Source: JADJSS01 sp964490845
GTDB lineage: Bacteria; Bacteroidota; Bacteroidia; Chitinophagales; JADIYW01
Assembly: GCA_964490845.1 (NCBI GenBank)
Contig: CAZBED010000003.1
Location: 124,001-188,000 of the forward strand
Length of the DNA stretch: 64,000 nucleotides
Direction: 5' to 3'
Shown: positions 1-7,816 of the stretch, piece after piece
Position numbering within the stretch: position 1 is the stretch's first letter
Layout: each line of letters starts with the position of its first letter
Notes under the pieces: generated by a model
What the model was told of the DNA's origin: nothing
The model's database searches: none
The model's input: the letters and a program-made list of their open reading frames with translations, nothing else
Position numbers and translations under genes: made by a program

Positions 1-1044
1 TTCCACTAATTGCTGCATATTTTTATTGAAGGGAACCCCGGAGATAATAAACTTCCAGGTGGCGGTTGAATTTTTAAGCGCATTCAGAAACCAGTTTAAT
101 TGCGGTTGATTCAGCAATTTATTCGCAGGATTCAACCCGTCATAAGTCCATAAATTAAACTGGGCATTGTATTTTAAATTGTTCCAGCCTCCGGTATTGC
201 AACTACGGACATCAATCATAAAAAACTCGCAATTGCCCACCCTGAATGAATGATAATAACCATCTGTATCATTTAGGACACGATATCCGGGAAAGAATTT
301 ATTATACCCTTCCAGACAGTTGGCGCGCATTTGTGGCGTGCGTGGTATCAGGTCAATGTAATTAATCAGTTTTCCGTTCTCTGTACGTACTTTAGCCGCA
401 CCGCCTCTGAAATACCTTGAATTGCCCCATGTATCATCATCATCCGGCATATAGGCAATGGGGACTCTTTTCAACATCTCTTTGCAGACAGGCTCTTCAT
501 TTCTCTTCCGCCATGCCAGCTCTATGGTTTTCCAGTCCTCAGGATAAACGAATCCCGGAGAAGTTGGTATCTGATAGGACGGATAGGTAAAATCTCCGGT
601 GTGAATGAATAAGTCCGGATGGTGTTTGGGCATTACATCAAATACTTTCATGTTTTCCGTCTCCTGACAAGAACCTGTAACAAACACCAGATGTTCCTCC
701 GTTCCTACGGGTGGGAAGGTTTTAAAATGTCCGCTTACCGGCTGAACGGTTCCGTTGATGCGATATCGGAAATAGTAATCGGTCGATGGAAGTAAAGAGG
801 ACAGATTCACAATCTTGCTGCTGTCTGATGCGGCTTCGGTGGATGAATTAATGGACTGGAATGAGTTGAATAAAGAATCCGTGGTGTATTCCAAAATAAA
901 ATCTGTAGCCTGATTAGTACGGATATATATGCGTGCGCTATTTTCCGTCACACCTCCGGTCATCGGGCCATGAGTAATAGTTTGTGAAAACCCATTACAG
1001 GAAATCAACACAAGGAGAAGAAGACTTAGTCTGGTTAATTGCAT
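1..1044 (-). CDS. PhoD-like secreted phosphatase, C-terminus cut by window edge
   Basis: Reads as 348 codons from ATG at 1044 to the window edge without a stop, so the C-terminus is missing. The N-terminus has a lipoprotein-type signal (LVLISC, Cys16); an alternative cleavage before Gln21 (FSQ) is possible. Next comes a beta-sandwich N domain of the PhoD / purple acid phosphatase type (residues about 30-110, with GGVTENSARIYIRT), then a metallophosphoesterase core with HTGDFTYPS. Where PhoD proteins normally have WDDHDxGxN, this one reads MPDDDDTWGN, so the usual His is replaced. By family it would hydrolyse phosphate mono- or diesters in the periplasm or at the cell surface. A second, canonical PhoD lies at 53187-54263. 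The family call is good; activity is uncertain because of the changed motif and missing C-terminus. Confidence 0.75.
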   Translation of the reverse strand, partial: MQLTRLSLLLLVLISCNGFSQTITHGPMTGGVTENSARIYIRTNQATDFILEYTTDSLFNSFQSINSSTEAASDSSKIVNLSSLLPSTDYYFRYRINGTVQPVSGHFKTFPPVGTEEHLVFVTGSCQETENMKVFDVMPKHHPDLFIHTGDFTYPSYQIPTSPGFVYPEDWKTIELAWRKRNEEPVCKEMLKRVPIAYMPDDDDTWGNSRYFRGGAAKVRTENGKLINYIDLIPRTPQMRANCLEGYNKFFPGYRVLNDTDGYYHSFRVGNCEFFMIDVRSCNTGGWNNLKYNAQFNLWTYDGLNPANKLLNQPQLNWFLNALKNSTATWKFIISGVPFNKNMQQLVE

Positions 1045-1164
1045 GCGAAAAGTTACAAAATAATACACAATTGTATGTGCATCATTGCTGTAATTTTTCA
1101 GTACTTAGAAGAACCGCAAAATCCCCATATCAGACAGCAAGTGCTCATATGCCTGTGATTGGCA

Positions 1165-1572
1165 TTAGCGGTCGTGTTTTTTCAGATACTTTATATGAAT
1201 GGTCAGCCAGATGGCTCTTGAAAGCTGTGCCACATAAGGAGCTGCCAGCACCAGCAACAAGGCGCAGGAAGCAATATAATAGACCGCATTATCGAGAAAT
1301 TTCTCCCGGCTGAAATTTAAGGCCATATATACGGGCAGTAATGCCAGGCACATAGCACAGGTGATGATATAACTCATATACATGGCACCGTAATAAAAGC
1401 CGGGCTCCACCTTAAAATCTTCTCCGCAGGAAGAACACCGGTCATTCATGTCCAGCATCCTGCTTAACACATACGGATTGGATTTAAATAATTTCTCTTT
1501 GCCGCAAGTCGGGCATTTGAGGGTAAGAGCATACCGCCATTTAGGTTTCAACACACTAACAGATTCTTTCAT
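1165..1572 (-). CDS. DUF983 family membrane protein
   Basis: 135 residues. The N-terminus carries two CxxC pairs (CPTCGKEKLF at about 20-29 and CSSCGEDF at about 46-53), which look like a small zinc ribbon. Two hydrophobic membrane segments follow (about 64-86 and 98-118). This arrangement is typical of DUF983, a family of unknown function often found near respiratory genes in Bacteroidota and Alphaproteobacteria. It lies 6 bp downstream of the methyltransferase gene, so the two are probably cotranscribed. Start ATG at 1572. No biochemical role can be assigned from sequence. Confidence 0.75.
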   Translation of the reverse strand: MKESVSVLKPKWRYALTLKCPTCGKEKLFKSNPYVLSRMLDMNDRCSSCGEDFKVEPGFYYGAMYMSYIITCAMCLALLPVYMALNFSREKFLDNAVYYIASCALLLVLAAPYVAQLSRAIWLTIHIKYLKKHDR

Positions 1573-1578
1573 GCTTAC

Positions 1579-2166
1579 TTATTTCCTTTTTACTATAAAA
1601 AACAACTCCGTTCCCATTCTCGGTGTAATAGATGTGGTGCAATGCTCCATCTCCATTACCTCAAATTTATCCTGAAACAACAAAAGATATTCTTCTTTTC
1701 CGCCACCGAACGGAGGGCCGCTTTCAAACTGTTTATCAAACAACAACCCGGCAAGTTTTCCTCCGGTAGTCAATAGCGAATACATTTTTTCCATGTAGCT
1801 TTTTCGCTGAACCGGAAGTAAGGCACAGAAGAAGGTCTGCTCCAGTATAATATCATATTTTCCGGAATGCTTAAAAAAATCACCGCAAATGACTGTCAGT
1901 TGCCGTCCGGCATACGCTTCATATTTTTTCAACAACTGCTGAACCAGCGTGGGAGCAAGATCTATAAGTGTTACATTGGTAAACCCGCTTTCAAGCAGGT
2001 ATTCCGCTTCATATGCATTCCCGCAGCCGGGAATCAGTATGGCAGCATTTTTATCTTCAATGGTGTCAATATATTGTTTTAGCGGGGGAGAAACGGATTT
2101 AATATCCCAGCCAGTCTCCCTATTTTTCCAGCGGTCATCCCAAAAATCTTTATCTATCTGCTGCAT
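1579..2166 (-). CDS. TPMT-like SAM-dependent methyltransferase
   Basis: 195 residues resembling the thiopurine S-methyltransferase superfamily. The N-terminal FWDDRWKNRETGWD (8-21) is the family signature before the Rossmann fold. SAM-binding motif I is ILIPGCGNAYEAEYL (43-57), motif II is VTLIDLAP, and an acidic motif CGDFF follows. Members methylate thiol, halide, selenium or tellurium substrates with SAM in the cytoplasm; the substrate here is unknown. The gene is transcribed divergently from anmK. A TAGCTTTG promoter element (2205-2212) and a 14-bp perfect palindrome (2179-2192) lie upstream of its start. Confidence 0.75.
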   Translation of the reverse strand: MQQIDKDFWDDRWKNRETGWDIKSVSPPLKQYIDTIEDKNAAILIPGCGNAYEAEYLLESGFTNVTLIDLAPTLVQQLLKKYEAYAGRQLTVICGDFFKHSGKYDIILEQTFFCALLPVQRKSYMEKMYSLLTTGGKLAGLLFDKQFESGPPFGGGKEEYLLLFQDKFEVMEMEHCTTSITPRMGTELFFIVKRK

Positions 2167-2178
2167 GGCATCTTACAC

Positions 2179-2192
2179 ACTTAACGTTAAGT
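2179..2192. promoter_or_regulatory. 14-bp perfect palindrome, possible operator
   Basis: ACTTAACGTTAAGT is its own reverse complement. It lies in the predicted leader of the methyltransferase gene, between its TAGCTTTG element and start codon. It could bind a dimeric repressor, but no regulator gene is adjacent, so this is only a suggestion. Confidence 0.3.
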
Positions 2193-2204
2193 ACAATTTG
2201 TCTT

Positions 2205-2212
2205 CAAAGCTA
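2205..2212 (-). promoter_or_regulatory. Bacteroidota -7 element upstream of TPMT-like gene
   Basis: On the minus strand this reads TAGCTTTG, an exact match to TAnnTTTG, the -7 consensus of the Bacteroidota primary sigma factor. It is 39 bp upstream of the start at 2166. I do not see a clear -33 TTTG at the expected distance. Confidence 0.45.
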
Positions 2213-2277
2213 CAGTATATAGTCGGATTTATCTGTAACATTTATTACAAAAAATTAAAAGTCCCCGAAATCTTTGA

Positions 2278-2285
2278 TAGTTTTG
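2278..2285 (+). promoter_or_regulatory. -7 element immediately before anmK
   Basis: TAGTTTTG matches TAnnTTTG and ends only 7 bp before the anmK ATG at 2293. If used, transcription would begin at or within a few bases of the start codon, giving a leaderless or nearly leaderless mRNA. No good -33 element is visible. Confidence 0.4.
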
Positions 2286-2292
2286 TCCTGTA

Positions 2293-3402
2293 ATGGAAAG
2301 CCGCCGGATATATCACGCTATTGGATTGATGAGTGGCAGTTCATTAGACGGACTGGATATTTGTTATGTTGAGTTTATTGCAGACAACATTGACATTCGC
2401 CCATTGTCTGTTCATTACAAAATACTACATGCTGATTACATCTCCTACACGAATGATTTCCGCAATAGCTTAAAAGAAGCCCCCAATCTTCCCGCTTTTG
2501 AATTTGCAAAACTGCATACGGAAGTAGGAAATTATATGGGAACACTTACCGCTGAGTTTATCCATAAAAAATATATCACGGAAGTAGACTTTATCTGTTC
2601 GCACGGTCAAACCATTTTTCATCAGCCAAAAGCCGGTTTTACTACCCAGATTGGTTGTGGCGCACAGATAGCCGCACAGACCGGCTGCAAAGTTGTCTGT
2701 GATTTACGTACTTCCGATGTGGCTTATGGTGGTCAGGGTGCCCCGTTGGTTCCAATAGCAGAACGGTACCTGTTTCCGGACTACAGGATATTTTTAAATA
2801 TCGGCGGTATTGCTAATATTTCTTTTCATCAGGAGGATAGTATCATCGCTTATGATGTTTGTGCCGCCAATACCCTGCTGAATTTTTTAGCTCAACAAAA
2901 TGCCCTGGCGTTTGATGAGGATGGTATCTTAGCCCGAAAAGGCTCGATTATCCTTCCCTTATTGGATGAATTGAATGCTATCGCTTTTTGCGGACAACCG
3001 GCCCCAAAATCATTGGGGACAGAACATATTTATTCAGATTGGATCACACTATTCGGGAAATATGATAATCCGACAGAAGACAAACTGGCCACTGCAGTAG
3101 AGCATATAGCTACACAAATCGGAAAAGAAATAACCTCTCAAACGACCATTCGTATCCCGAACATTTTTGGAACTCAATTGCTCATCACCGGCGGCGGTGC
3201 ATTGAACACCTTTTTAGTCGAACGAATACAGGCACATACCGCATTGACCGTCATCATACCGGACAAATTAACCATTGACTATAAAGAAGCCTTTGCAATG
3301 GCTTTTATCGGCTTACTGAGAGTGCTGGAAATCCCAAACTGCCTGTCATCCGTTACGGGAGCGCGCAAAGATGTTATCGGCGGAGCAGTGTATTTACCAT
3401 AA
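2293..3402 (+). CDS. anmK: Anhydro-N-acetylmuramic acid kinase
   Basis: 369 residues, the normal family length. AnmK uses ATP to open and phosphorylate 1,6-anhydroMurNAc to MurNAc-6-phosphate, a cytoplasmic step of peptidoglycan recycling. Visible signatures are GLMSGSSLDGLD (12-23), the DLRTSDVAYGGQGAPLVP segment, LNIGGIANIS in the ASKHA fold, and the C-terminal nucleotide-binding LLITGGGALN. The next step would need a MurQ etherase, which is not in this window. Start is ATG at 2293, just after a TAnnTTTG element. Followed after 60 bp by an SDR gene on the same strand. Confidence 0.93.
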   Translation: MESRRIYHAIGLMSGSSLDGLDICYVEFIADNIDIRPLSVHYKILHADYISYTNDFRNSLKEAPNLPAFEFAKLHTEVGNYMGTLTAEFIHKKYITEVDFICSHGQTIFHQPKAGFTTQIGCGAQIAAQTGCKVVCDLRTSDVAYGGQGAPLVPIAERYLFPDYRIFLNIGGIANISFHQEDSIIAYDVCAANTLLNFLAQQNALAFDEDGILARKGSIILPLLDELNAIAFCGQPAPKSLGTEHIYSDWITLFGKYDNPTEDKLATAVEHIATQIGKEITSQTTIRIPNIFGTQLLITGGGALNTFLVERIQAHTALTVIIPDKLTIDYKEAFAMAFIGLLRVLEIPNCLSSVTGARKDVIGGAVYLP

Positions 3403-3450
3403 GATAACAGCCGATCCAAAGAAAGCTATTTAACTTATAACTTATTCCAA

Positions 3451-3458
3451 TAACTTTG
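3451..3458 (+). promoter_or_regulatory. -7 element directly before the SDR gene
   Basis: TAACTTTG matches TAnnTTTG and lies 4 bp before ATG 3463, implying a leaderless transcript if it is functional. A weak TTTA at 3429-3432 could act as -33 with an 18-bp spacer. Confidence 0.45.
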
Positions 3459-3462
3459 CATC

Positions 3463-4455
3463 ATGGTTCTTGTTACGGGCGCTTCTGGATTTTTGGGCGG
3501 CGAGTTGGTAAAACAACTTGTAGCAAAAGGTGAATCTGTACGTATCCTTGTTCGGCCAACCTCCACTATCACCCAGTTCACTCCTATTCTTGATAAACTA
3601 GAAATTGCAGAAGGCGACATATTGGATATTCCATCTTTAGAATCCGCTTTGGAGGGAATAGATAAAATTTACCATTCGGCAGCTATCATCGGTTATGACA
3701 GTTCCTACTATGACGCAATGTATAAAACGAATATTGAAGGTACTGCGAATGTGGTGAATGTGGCGCTGGGAAAAGGGATTAAAAAAATACTGCACGTCAG
3801 TTCGATTGCAGCCATCGGAGGGAAACCCAAAGAACTGATTACGGAAGAAACCAAATGGGAAAAAAATCAATGGACCACGCATTACGGCATTACAAAAATG
3901 CTGGCGGAACGCGAAATCTGGCGGGGAATCCAGGAAGGCCAGGAGGCCGTTATCATCAATCCCGGCATCATCGTAGGAACCGGAAATGATGAACACAAAG
4001 CCACCATACGGCTGTTTAAACAGATTGCCACCCGTAAACTACCGTTCTACACGAACGGCACCAATGGTTTTATTGATGTGGAAGATACCGCAAAGGCTGC
4101 AATTCAGCTCATGAACAGTAACATTCATTCAGAACGGTTCATTGCTGTCAGTGAAAATATTTCCTTTAAAAATTATTTTGAGCAAGCAGCCAGTGCCCTG
4201 CAAGTTCAGCCGCCGGCCAGGTCGTTAAACCCTCTGCTGACAAAAGTGTTTGTAACAGCGGACTGGTTTTTATCCAAAGTTTCTAACAGAAAAAGAAAAG
4301 TGACAAAAGAAAACCTGAACGTGGCGATGGAAAAATTTGAATATGATAATCAAAAAATTAAAAAAGCACTGGATTTCAATTTTATTCCCTTAGATCAAAC
4401 CATCCAAAAAGTTGCTCTGGCCATGAAATCCCAGGCAGGTTCTAAAAATATATAG
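3463..4455 (+). CDS. NAD(P)-dependent epimerase/dehydratase-like SDR
   Basis: 330 residues, an extended short-chain dehydrogenase/reductase. The nucleotide-binding TGASGFLG motif is at 5-12, the catalytic Tyr-Lys pair is Y141-GIT-K145, and Ser113/Ser114 precede it. It most resembles the dihydroflavonol-4-reductase-like group, which also includes hopanoid-associated HpnA; the substrate cannot be read from sequence. It ends one base before ctaA, so the SDR, ctaA and the TrpF-like gene probably form one operon. Expected to be cytoplasmic. Confidence 0.8.
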   Translation: MVLVTGASGFLGGELVKQLVAKGESVRILVRPTSTITQFTPILDKLEIAEGDILDIPSLESALEGIDKIYHSAAIIGYDSSYYDAMYKTNIEGTANVVNVALGKGIKKILHVSSIAAIGGKPKELITEETKWEKNQWTTHYGITKMLAEREIWRGIQEGQEAVIINPGIIVGTGNDEHKATIRLFKQIATRKLPFYTNGTNGFIDVEDTAKAAIQLMNSNIHSERFIAVSENISFKNYFEQAASALQVQPPARSLNPLLTKVFVTADWFLSKVSNRKRKVTKENLNVAMEKFEYDNQKIKKALDFNFIPLDQTIQKVALAMKSQAGSKNI

Positions 4456-4456
4456 T

Positions 4457-5515
4457 ATGACATTTTTTTCCATAGAAAATAAAAATAAAGTACTCGCTTA
4501 CTGGTGGATTCTAGGCGTTGGCATGTTGCTGGGGCAGATTTTATTAGGTGGCATCACCCGCCTCACCGGCAGCGGGCTTTCCATCACGGAATGGAAAGCC
4601 ATTTTAGGATTCCTGCCTCCGATGAATGAACAGGATTGGAACCTCGCGTTTGTGAAATACCAGCAATTCGGACAGTACAAACTCCTTAATACCACCATGA
4701 CGCTTTCCGAATTCAAATCCATCTATTTCTGGGAATGGTTTCACCGGTTGTGGGCACGTATACTGGGATTTGCCGCTGTTATTCCACTGCTCTTTTTCAT
4801 GTACAAAGAAATCGTCAACCGGCAGGATATTATCAGGATCATTGTTGCCATTGTACTAGGCGCCGTTGCCGGCACCGTCGGCTGGATTATGGTACAAAGC
4901 GGACTAAAGCAAAACACTGTTCTGGTGAACCCTGTTAATCTGACCTCACACATTCTGGTCGCCACCATTATTGTTGGGTATGTGCTACGCACTGCATTGG
5001 AATATTTGTATCCCAAACAATACACCAAATACGATACCGTCAACAGAAAATACTTTCTTGTGCTGATCATACTCGTATTCATTCAGATAGGATTAGGTGC
5101 TTTGGTGGCCGGCTCAAAAGCGGCTCTGGTGTGTACAACATTCCCGTTGATGAACGGGCATTATTACCCGGTGGAAATGAACTTTTCCAACAGCGATGTG
5201 TATGAGTTTTCTACCAAACTCCTGTTCCAGTTTATTCACCGCAATACAGCGTACCTGATCTTTTTTTATGTGCTCTTTTTGTTTTATAAAACAAAAAATG
5301 TGGCGGCACAATTTCAATTTCACCGCACTCGCTGGTTCTTGCTGATTATGGTTTGCATACAAGTACTTTTGGGTATCCTTACACTCCTGTACAGTCAGGG
5401 GAAAGTACCCGTTATACTGGGCGTTCTGCATCAGTTAGGTGCATTCCTGCTGTTGATATTTTCCATAGAAGGGCATTATTTTATCAAATACAGGGCAGGC
5501 TCAACCCCTAAATAG
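4457..5515 (+). CDS. ctaA: Heme A synthase (CtaA/COX15)
   Basis: 352 residues with eight predicted membrane helices, in two four-helix halves. CtaA oxidises the C8 methyl of heme O to the formyl group of heme A for aa3-type cytochrome oxidases, so the organism should respire oxygen with such an enzyme. The four heme-ligand histidines are visible in their helices: H96 (EWFHRLWAR), H165 (LTSHILVA), H261 (FIHRNTAY) and H325 (VLHQLGAF). The N-terminal LGGITRLTGSGLSITEW is a strong family signature. It starts one base after the SDR stop. Oxidase subunits and CtaB are not in the window. Confidence 0.93.
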   Translation: MTFFSIENKNKVLAYWWILGVGMLLGQILLGGITRLTGSGLSITEWKAILGFLPPMNEQDWNLAFVKYQQFGQYKLLNTTMTLSEFKSIYFWEWFHRLWARILGFAAVIPLLFFMYKEIVNRQDIIRIIVAIVLGAVAGTVGWIMVQSGLKQNTVLVNPVNLTSHILVATIIVGYVLRTALEYLYPKQYTKYDTVNRKYFLVLIILVFIQIGLGALVAGSKAALVCTTFPLMNGHYYPVEMNFSNSDVYEFSTKLLFQFIHRNTAYLIFFYVLFLFYKTKNVAAQFQFHRTRWFLLIMVCIQVLLGILTLLYSQGKVPVILGVLHQLGAFLLLIFSIEGHYFIKYRAGSTPK

Positions 5516-5523
5516 ACAAAAAG

Positions 5524-6126
5524 ATGCAACTGAAGATTTCGTCGATTACCAACTTAACAGATGCACGTTTTTTCAGCGCAATGGGTGCACATTATCTGGG
5601 GTTTTGCCTGGATGTGTTAAATGAAAACAATATCGCTATCCCAAAAGCGAAAGAAATCATAAACTGGCTGCACGAACCGGTTATTGTAGGAGAATTTGGT
5701 ATGCATCAATCCCAAGAAGAGATTGAATATATCGCCAAAGAATTAAGCATGAGTGACATCCAGATTCCGTTTGAACATCCGGAAAAAAGAGAATTGGATT
5801 TTGACAAATTTCTGAATATTGATTTAAATTCGATAACAGATGGCCTGAGGTCAACGGATTTTTTTGTGATAAAAATAACAGATAAGTTGCTGGAACAAGT
5901 TCAGCATAACACAACAAATGCTGATGATTCTATTGTTTCTTTACGACACTTTATTGCCAGCAACAGAGTCTTTATTGAAACTGATTTTACGAAAGAAGAT
6001 ATCCTTCCGACTATACAAGATTTACACCCTTACGGAATTCAGATTTCCTGTAAACCGGAAGAAAAATCGGGATTAAGCGCCGTGGATGAATACGCAGCTA
6101 TCCTCGAAAAACTAGGCTTCTCCTGA
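5524..6126 (+). CDS. TrpF-like (phosphoribosylanthranilate isomerase fold) protein, probably not catalytic
   Basis: 200 residues. The start aligns with TrpF: KISSITNLTDARFFSAMGAH corresponds to the family's KICGITN...DA.....GAD, followed by LGFCLD. The catalytic Cys of TrpF (in KICG) is Ser here. The Gly-rich phosphate-binding GGSGKTF segment and the SSGVE motif near the end are absent (the end reads GIQISCKPEEKSG). It is therefore probably a TIM-barrel relative that has lost or changed the isomerase activity. No other trp gene is nearby; it follows ctaA by 8 bp. Its last 15 bp overlap the convergent trmB gene. Confidence 0.6.
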   Translation: MQLKISSITNLTDARFFSAMGAHYLGFCLDVLNENNIAIPKAKEIINWLHEPVIVGEFGMHQSQEEIEYIAKELSMSDIQIPFEHPEKRELDFDKFLNIDLNSITDGLRSTDFFVIKITDKLLEQVQHNTTNADDSIVSLRHFIASNRVFIETDFTKEDILPTIQDLHPYGIQISCKPEEKSGLSAVDEYAAILEKLGFS

Positions 6127-6768
6127 TACCTGAAAACACAAATATTTGATAGTTTTACCATCACGCAGGTGCATCTGTTCATAATAAGTCTGAATTCCAT
6201 ACAATTCGTCATTCTTGTGCATGGCATATACATCCGGATAATCCTTTAGAATAACGGAAGGAAATTCAGACAAGGTTTCTTTAGTAAAATTGTAGAGTAT
6301 ATCGCTATCCGTTTTCAAATGAATAAGCCCGCCTGGCTTTAGCACTTTTTTATACAATTGCAGGAATTTCTTAGCGGTAAGCCTCCGCCTGGCATCGCCG
6401 TCTTTTGGGAAAGGGTCTGAGAATGTAATCCATATCTCCTCCACCTCCCCGTTTTCAAAATAATCGGACAGGTGGTCAATCTGGTCTCTGATAAATGCGA
6501 CATTAGTCAACTGCTCAATTCCGGCAATCCGGGCAGCACTCCAAATGCGATTGCCTTTAATATCCATACCGATAAAATTCTTATCCGGAAATATCCTTGC
6601 CATTCCGAGCGTATAATCACCTTTACCGCAGGCTAATTCTAGAAGTACAGGATGAGAGTTCTTAAAAAATTCAGACCGCCATTTTCCTTTCAGCACCGGC
6701 TTTTTTTCAAATACAATCGGATTTTCAGCTAATTCAGCGAATTTTTGCAGCTTTCCCTTCTTTGTCAC
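6112..6768 (-). CDS. trmB: tRNA (guanine-N7-)-methyltransferase
   Basis: TrmB methylates G46 in the variable loop of tRNAs using SAM. Motif I reads LLELACGKGDYTLGMA, with GMDIKGNRIW as the acidic loop, FSDPFPK as the family's DPWPK-like motif, and RRLTAKKFL after it. I place the start at GTG 6768 (VTKKGKLQKFAEL), which matches the usual N-terminus of Bacteroidota TrmB and gives 218-219 residues; TTG 6783 is an alternative. The frame stays open to ATG 6903, but that would overlap the upstream gene by 86 bp and add an atypical Ser/Phe-rich extension. Overlaps the convergent TrpF-like gene by 15 bp. Confidence 0.88.
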   Translation of the reverse strand: MTKKGKLQKFAELAENPIVFEKKPVLKGKWRSEFFKNSHPVLLELACGKGDYTLGMARIFPDKNFIGMDIKGNRIWSAARIAGIEQLTNVAFIRDQIDHLSDYFENGEVEEIWITFSDPFPKDGDARRRLTAKKFLQLYKKVLKPGGLIHLKTDSDILYNFTKETLSEFPSVILKDYPDVYAMHKNDELYGIQTYYEQMHLRDGKTIKYLCFQVSGEA

Positions 6769-6817
6769 TGGATTTTTTTGCAAAGATATAAAGCTGTCCG
6801 TTATTGAAAAGGAAAAA

Positions 6818-7054
6818 CTAAACCGACTGCATTTCCGACTGTTTGGAATAGGCAAGGATTTGCTGAATCGTTGATTTACCCGGTTCATCTTCTTCCGATT
6901 CATCTAATTTGTATTTAGCCTCTTTCAAAAGCCTGAATTCTTCCCGCAAAGACGGATTATTTCGCAAAGCCAGATCAATTGTTCTTGCTTCAGAAGCGTT
7001 AGTTTCGTGGTAAAGATGTCGGATTAAAAGTTCGGGTGTAAATAGTTGTTGCAT
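6818..7054 (-). CDS. Small conserved Bacteroidota protein
   Basis: 78 residues, Leu- and Glu-rich and predicted mostly helical (FTPELLIRHLYHET at the N-terminus, then REEFRLLKEAKYKLDE). It resembles short Bacteroidota proteins that look like the N-terminal part of anti-sigma factors, with the phrase TIQQILAYSKQS at the C-terminus. It has no Cys or His zinc motif, membrane segment or signal peptide. It lies 49 bp upstream of trmB on the same strand. Function unknown. Confidence 0.6.
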   Translation of the reverse strand: MQQLFTPELLIRHLYHETNASEARTIDLALRNNPSLREEFRLLKEAKYKLDESEEDEPGKSTIQQILAYSKQSEMQSV

Positions 7055-7132
7055 ATAAAGTATTTATGAGTAAACGAAAGTTAAACGATAATATTTTATA
7101 TGGCAACAAATTTTTATATGATATTTATTAGC

Positions 7133-7150
7133 CGGCGATTTTAGTCGCCG
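7133..7150 (-). other. Hairpin spanning a stop codon
   Basis: CGGCGA and TCGCCG form a perfect 6-bp stem around a 6-base loop that contains part of the stop codon of the gene at 7141-7671. It lacks a following T-run, so it is not a standard intrinsic terminator; it may protect the mRNA 3' end. Confidence 0.3.
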
Positions 7151-7671
7151 CCTGTGCCTTTAAAATAATCTTCTTTGAAGCGGAAAAGCACATTGAAAGT
7201 AGTGAGGCTACCGTAAATTCTGGTTACATATTGCTGTAATTCAACCTTTTCTGAATCCGTTAACCTGGATGCATTAATTTTCTGCTCCATCACCCTCAAC
7301 CGGTCACGCGTCATGACAATTTTGTGAAAAAATGCTTCAACGGGTATTTCTTTTGACTGTAAAGTCCTGTCTTTGGGTTGCATTACCAGATTTCCGCCTT
7401 CCCATTTTTCCGCAATTTTACAATCTTCAATCGGTTCTGTCAGGGGTTGTATTATTTTTTCTAAAGCAGAGGTTATCTGCTCCAGTGATACCGCATCTTT
7501 ATCTTTCTCCACCAGTTTTACGACAACCATTCCGTCAAAATTTTTAGAAATTTCTCTTTCCCCTTCTCCGGGAAAATAGATATTGTAGGAATATTCATCA
7601 CTATCGTCGATGATTACGCCGTTTCCGAATTTAGGATGCTCGATTCTGGTTCCTATTGAAAATACTGCCAT
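7141..7671 (-). CDS. Conserved protein with N-terminal SH3/Tudor-like segment
   Basis: 176 residues, no signal peptide or membrane segment. The first 60 residues (IGTRIEHPKFGNGVII, then YNIYFPGEGEREISKNF) resemble the SH3/Tudor-like domain found at the C-terminus of UvrD/PcrA helicases and in CarD-like proteins. That domain contacts RNA polymerase or nucleic acid in those families. The rest is predicted helical. This is suggestive only; no specific function can be claimed. It is transcribed away from the OmpA-family gene. Confidence 0.55.
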   Translation of the reverse strand: MAVFSIGTRIEHPKFGNGVIIDDSDEYSYNIYFPGEGEREISKNFDGMVVVKLVEKDKDAVSLEQITSALEKIIQPLTEPIEDCKIAEKWEGGNLVMQPKDRTLQSKEIPVEAFFHKIVMTRDRLRVMEQKINASRLTDSEKVELQQYVTRIYGSLTTFNVLFRFKEDYFKGTGGD

Positions 7672-7765
7672 ATTGAATTTATAATTTGAACGAAATTAAA
7701 AAAGCAAATCTACATTTCCCAATTTTTACGGATTCTCATCAAGACTGACCAAATACTAATTTTCC

Positions 7766-7796
7766 TTGACTGGCATGTATGTTTTTCCTAATTTTA
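7766..7796 (+). promoter_or_regulatory. Promoter of the OmpA-domain gene
   Basis: TTG at 7766-7768, a 20-bp spacer, and TAATTTTA at 7789-7796 match the Bacteroidota -33/-7 arrangement with one mismatch in the last base. The start codon follows 20 bp downstream, at 7817. Confidence 0.5.
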
Positions 7797-7816
7797 GGTA
7801 ACAATAAAGAATAACT

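Noticed and set aside
1165..2082. Plus-strand open frames opposite DUF983 and the TPMT-like gene
   Set aside because: They have no family resemblance and lie opposite well-supported genes; treated as shadows.
6769..6903. N-terminal extension of trmB from ATG 6903
   Set aside because: It would overlap the upstream gene by 86 bp and adds a Ser/Phe-rich sequence not found in the family; GTG 6768 fits better.
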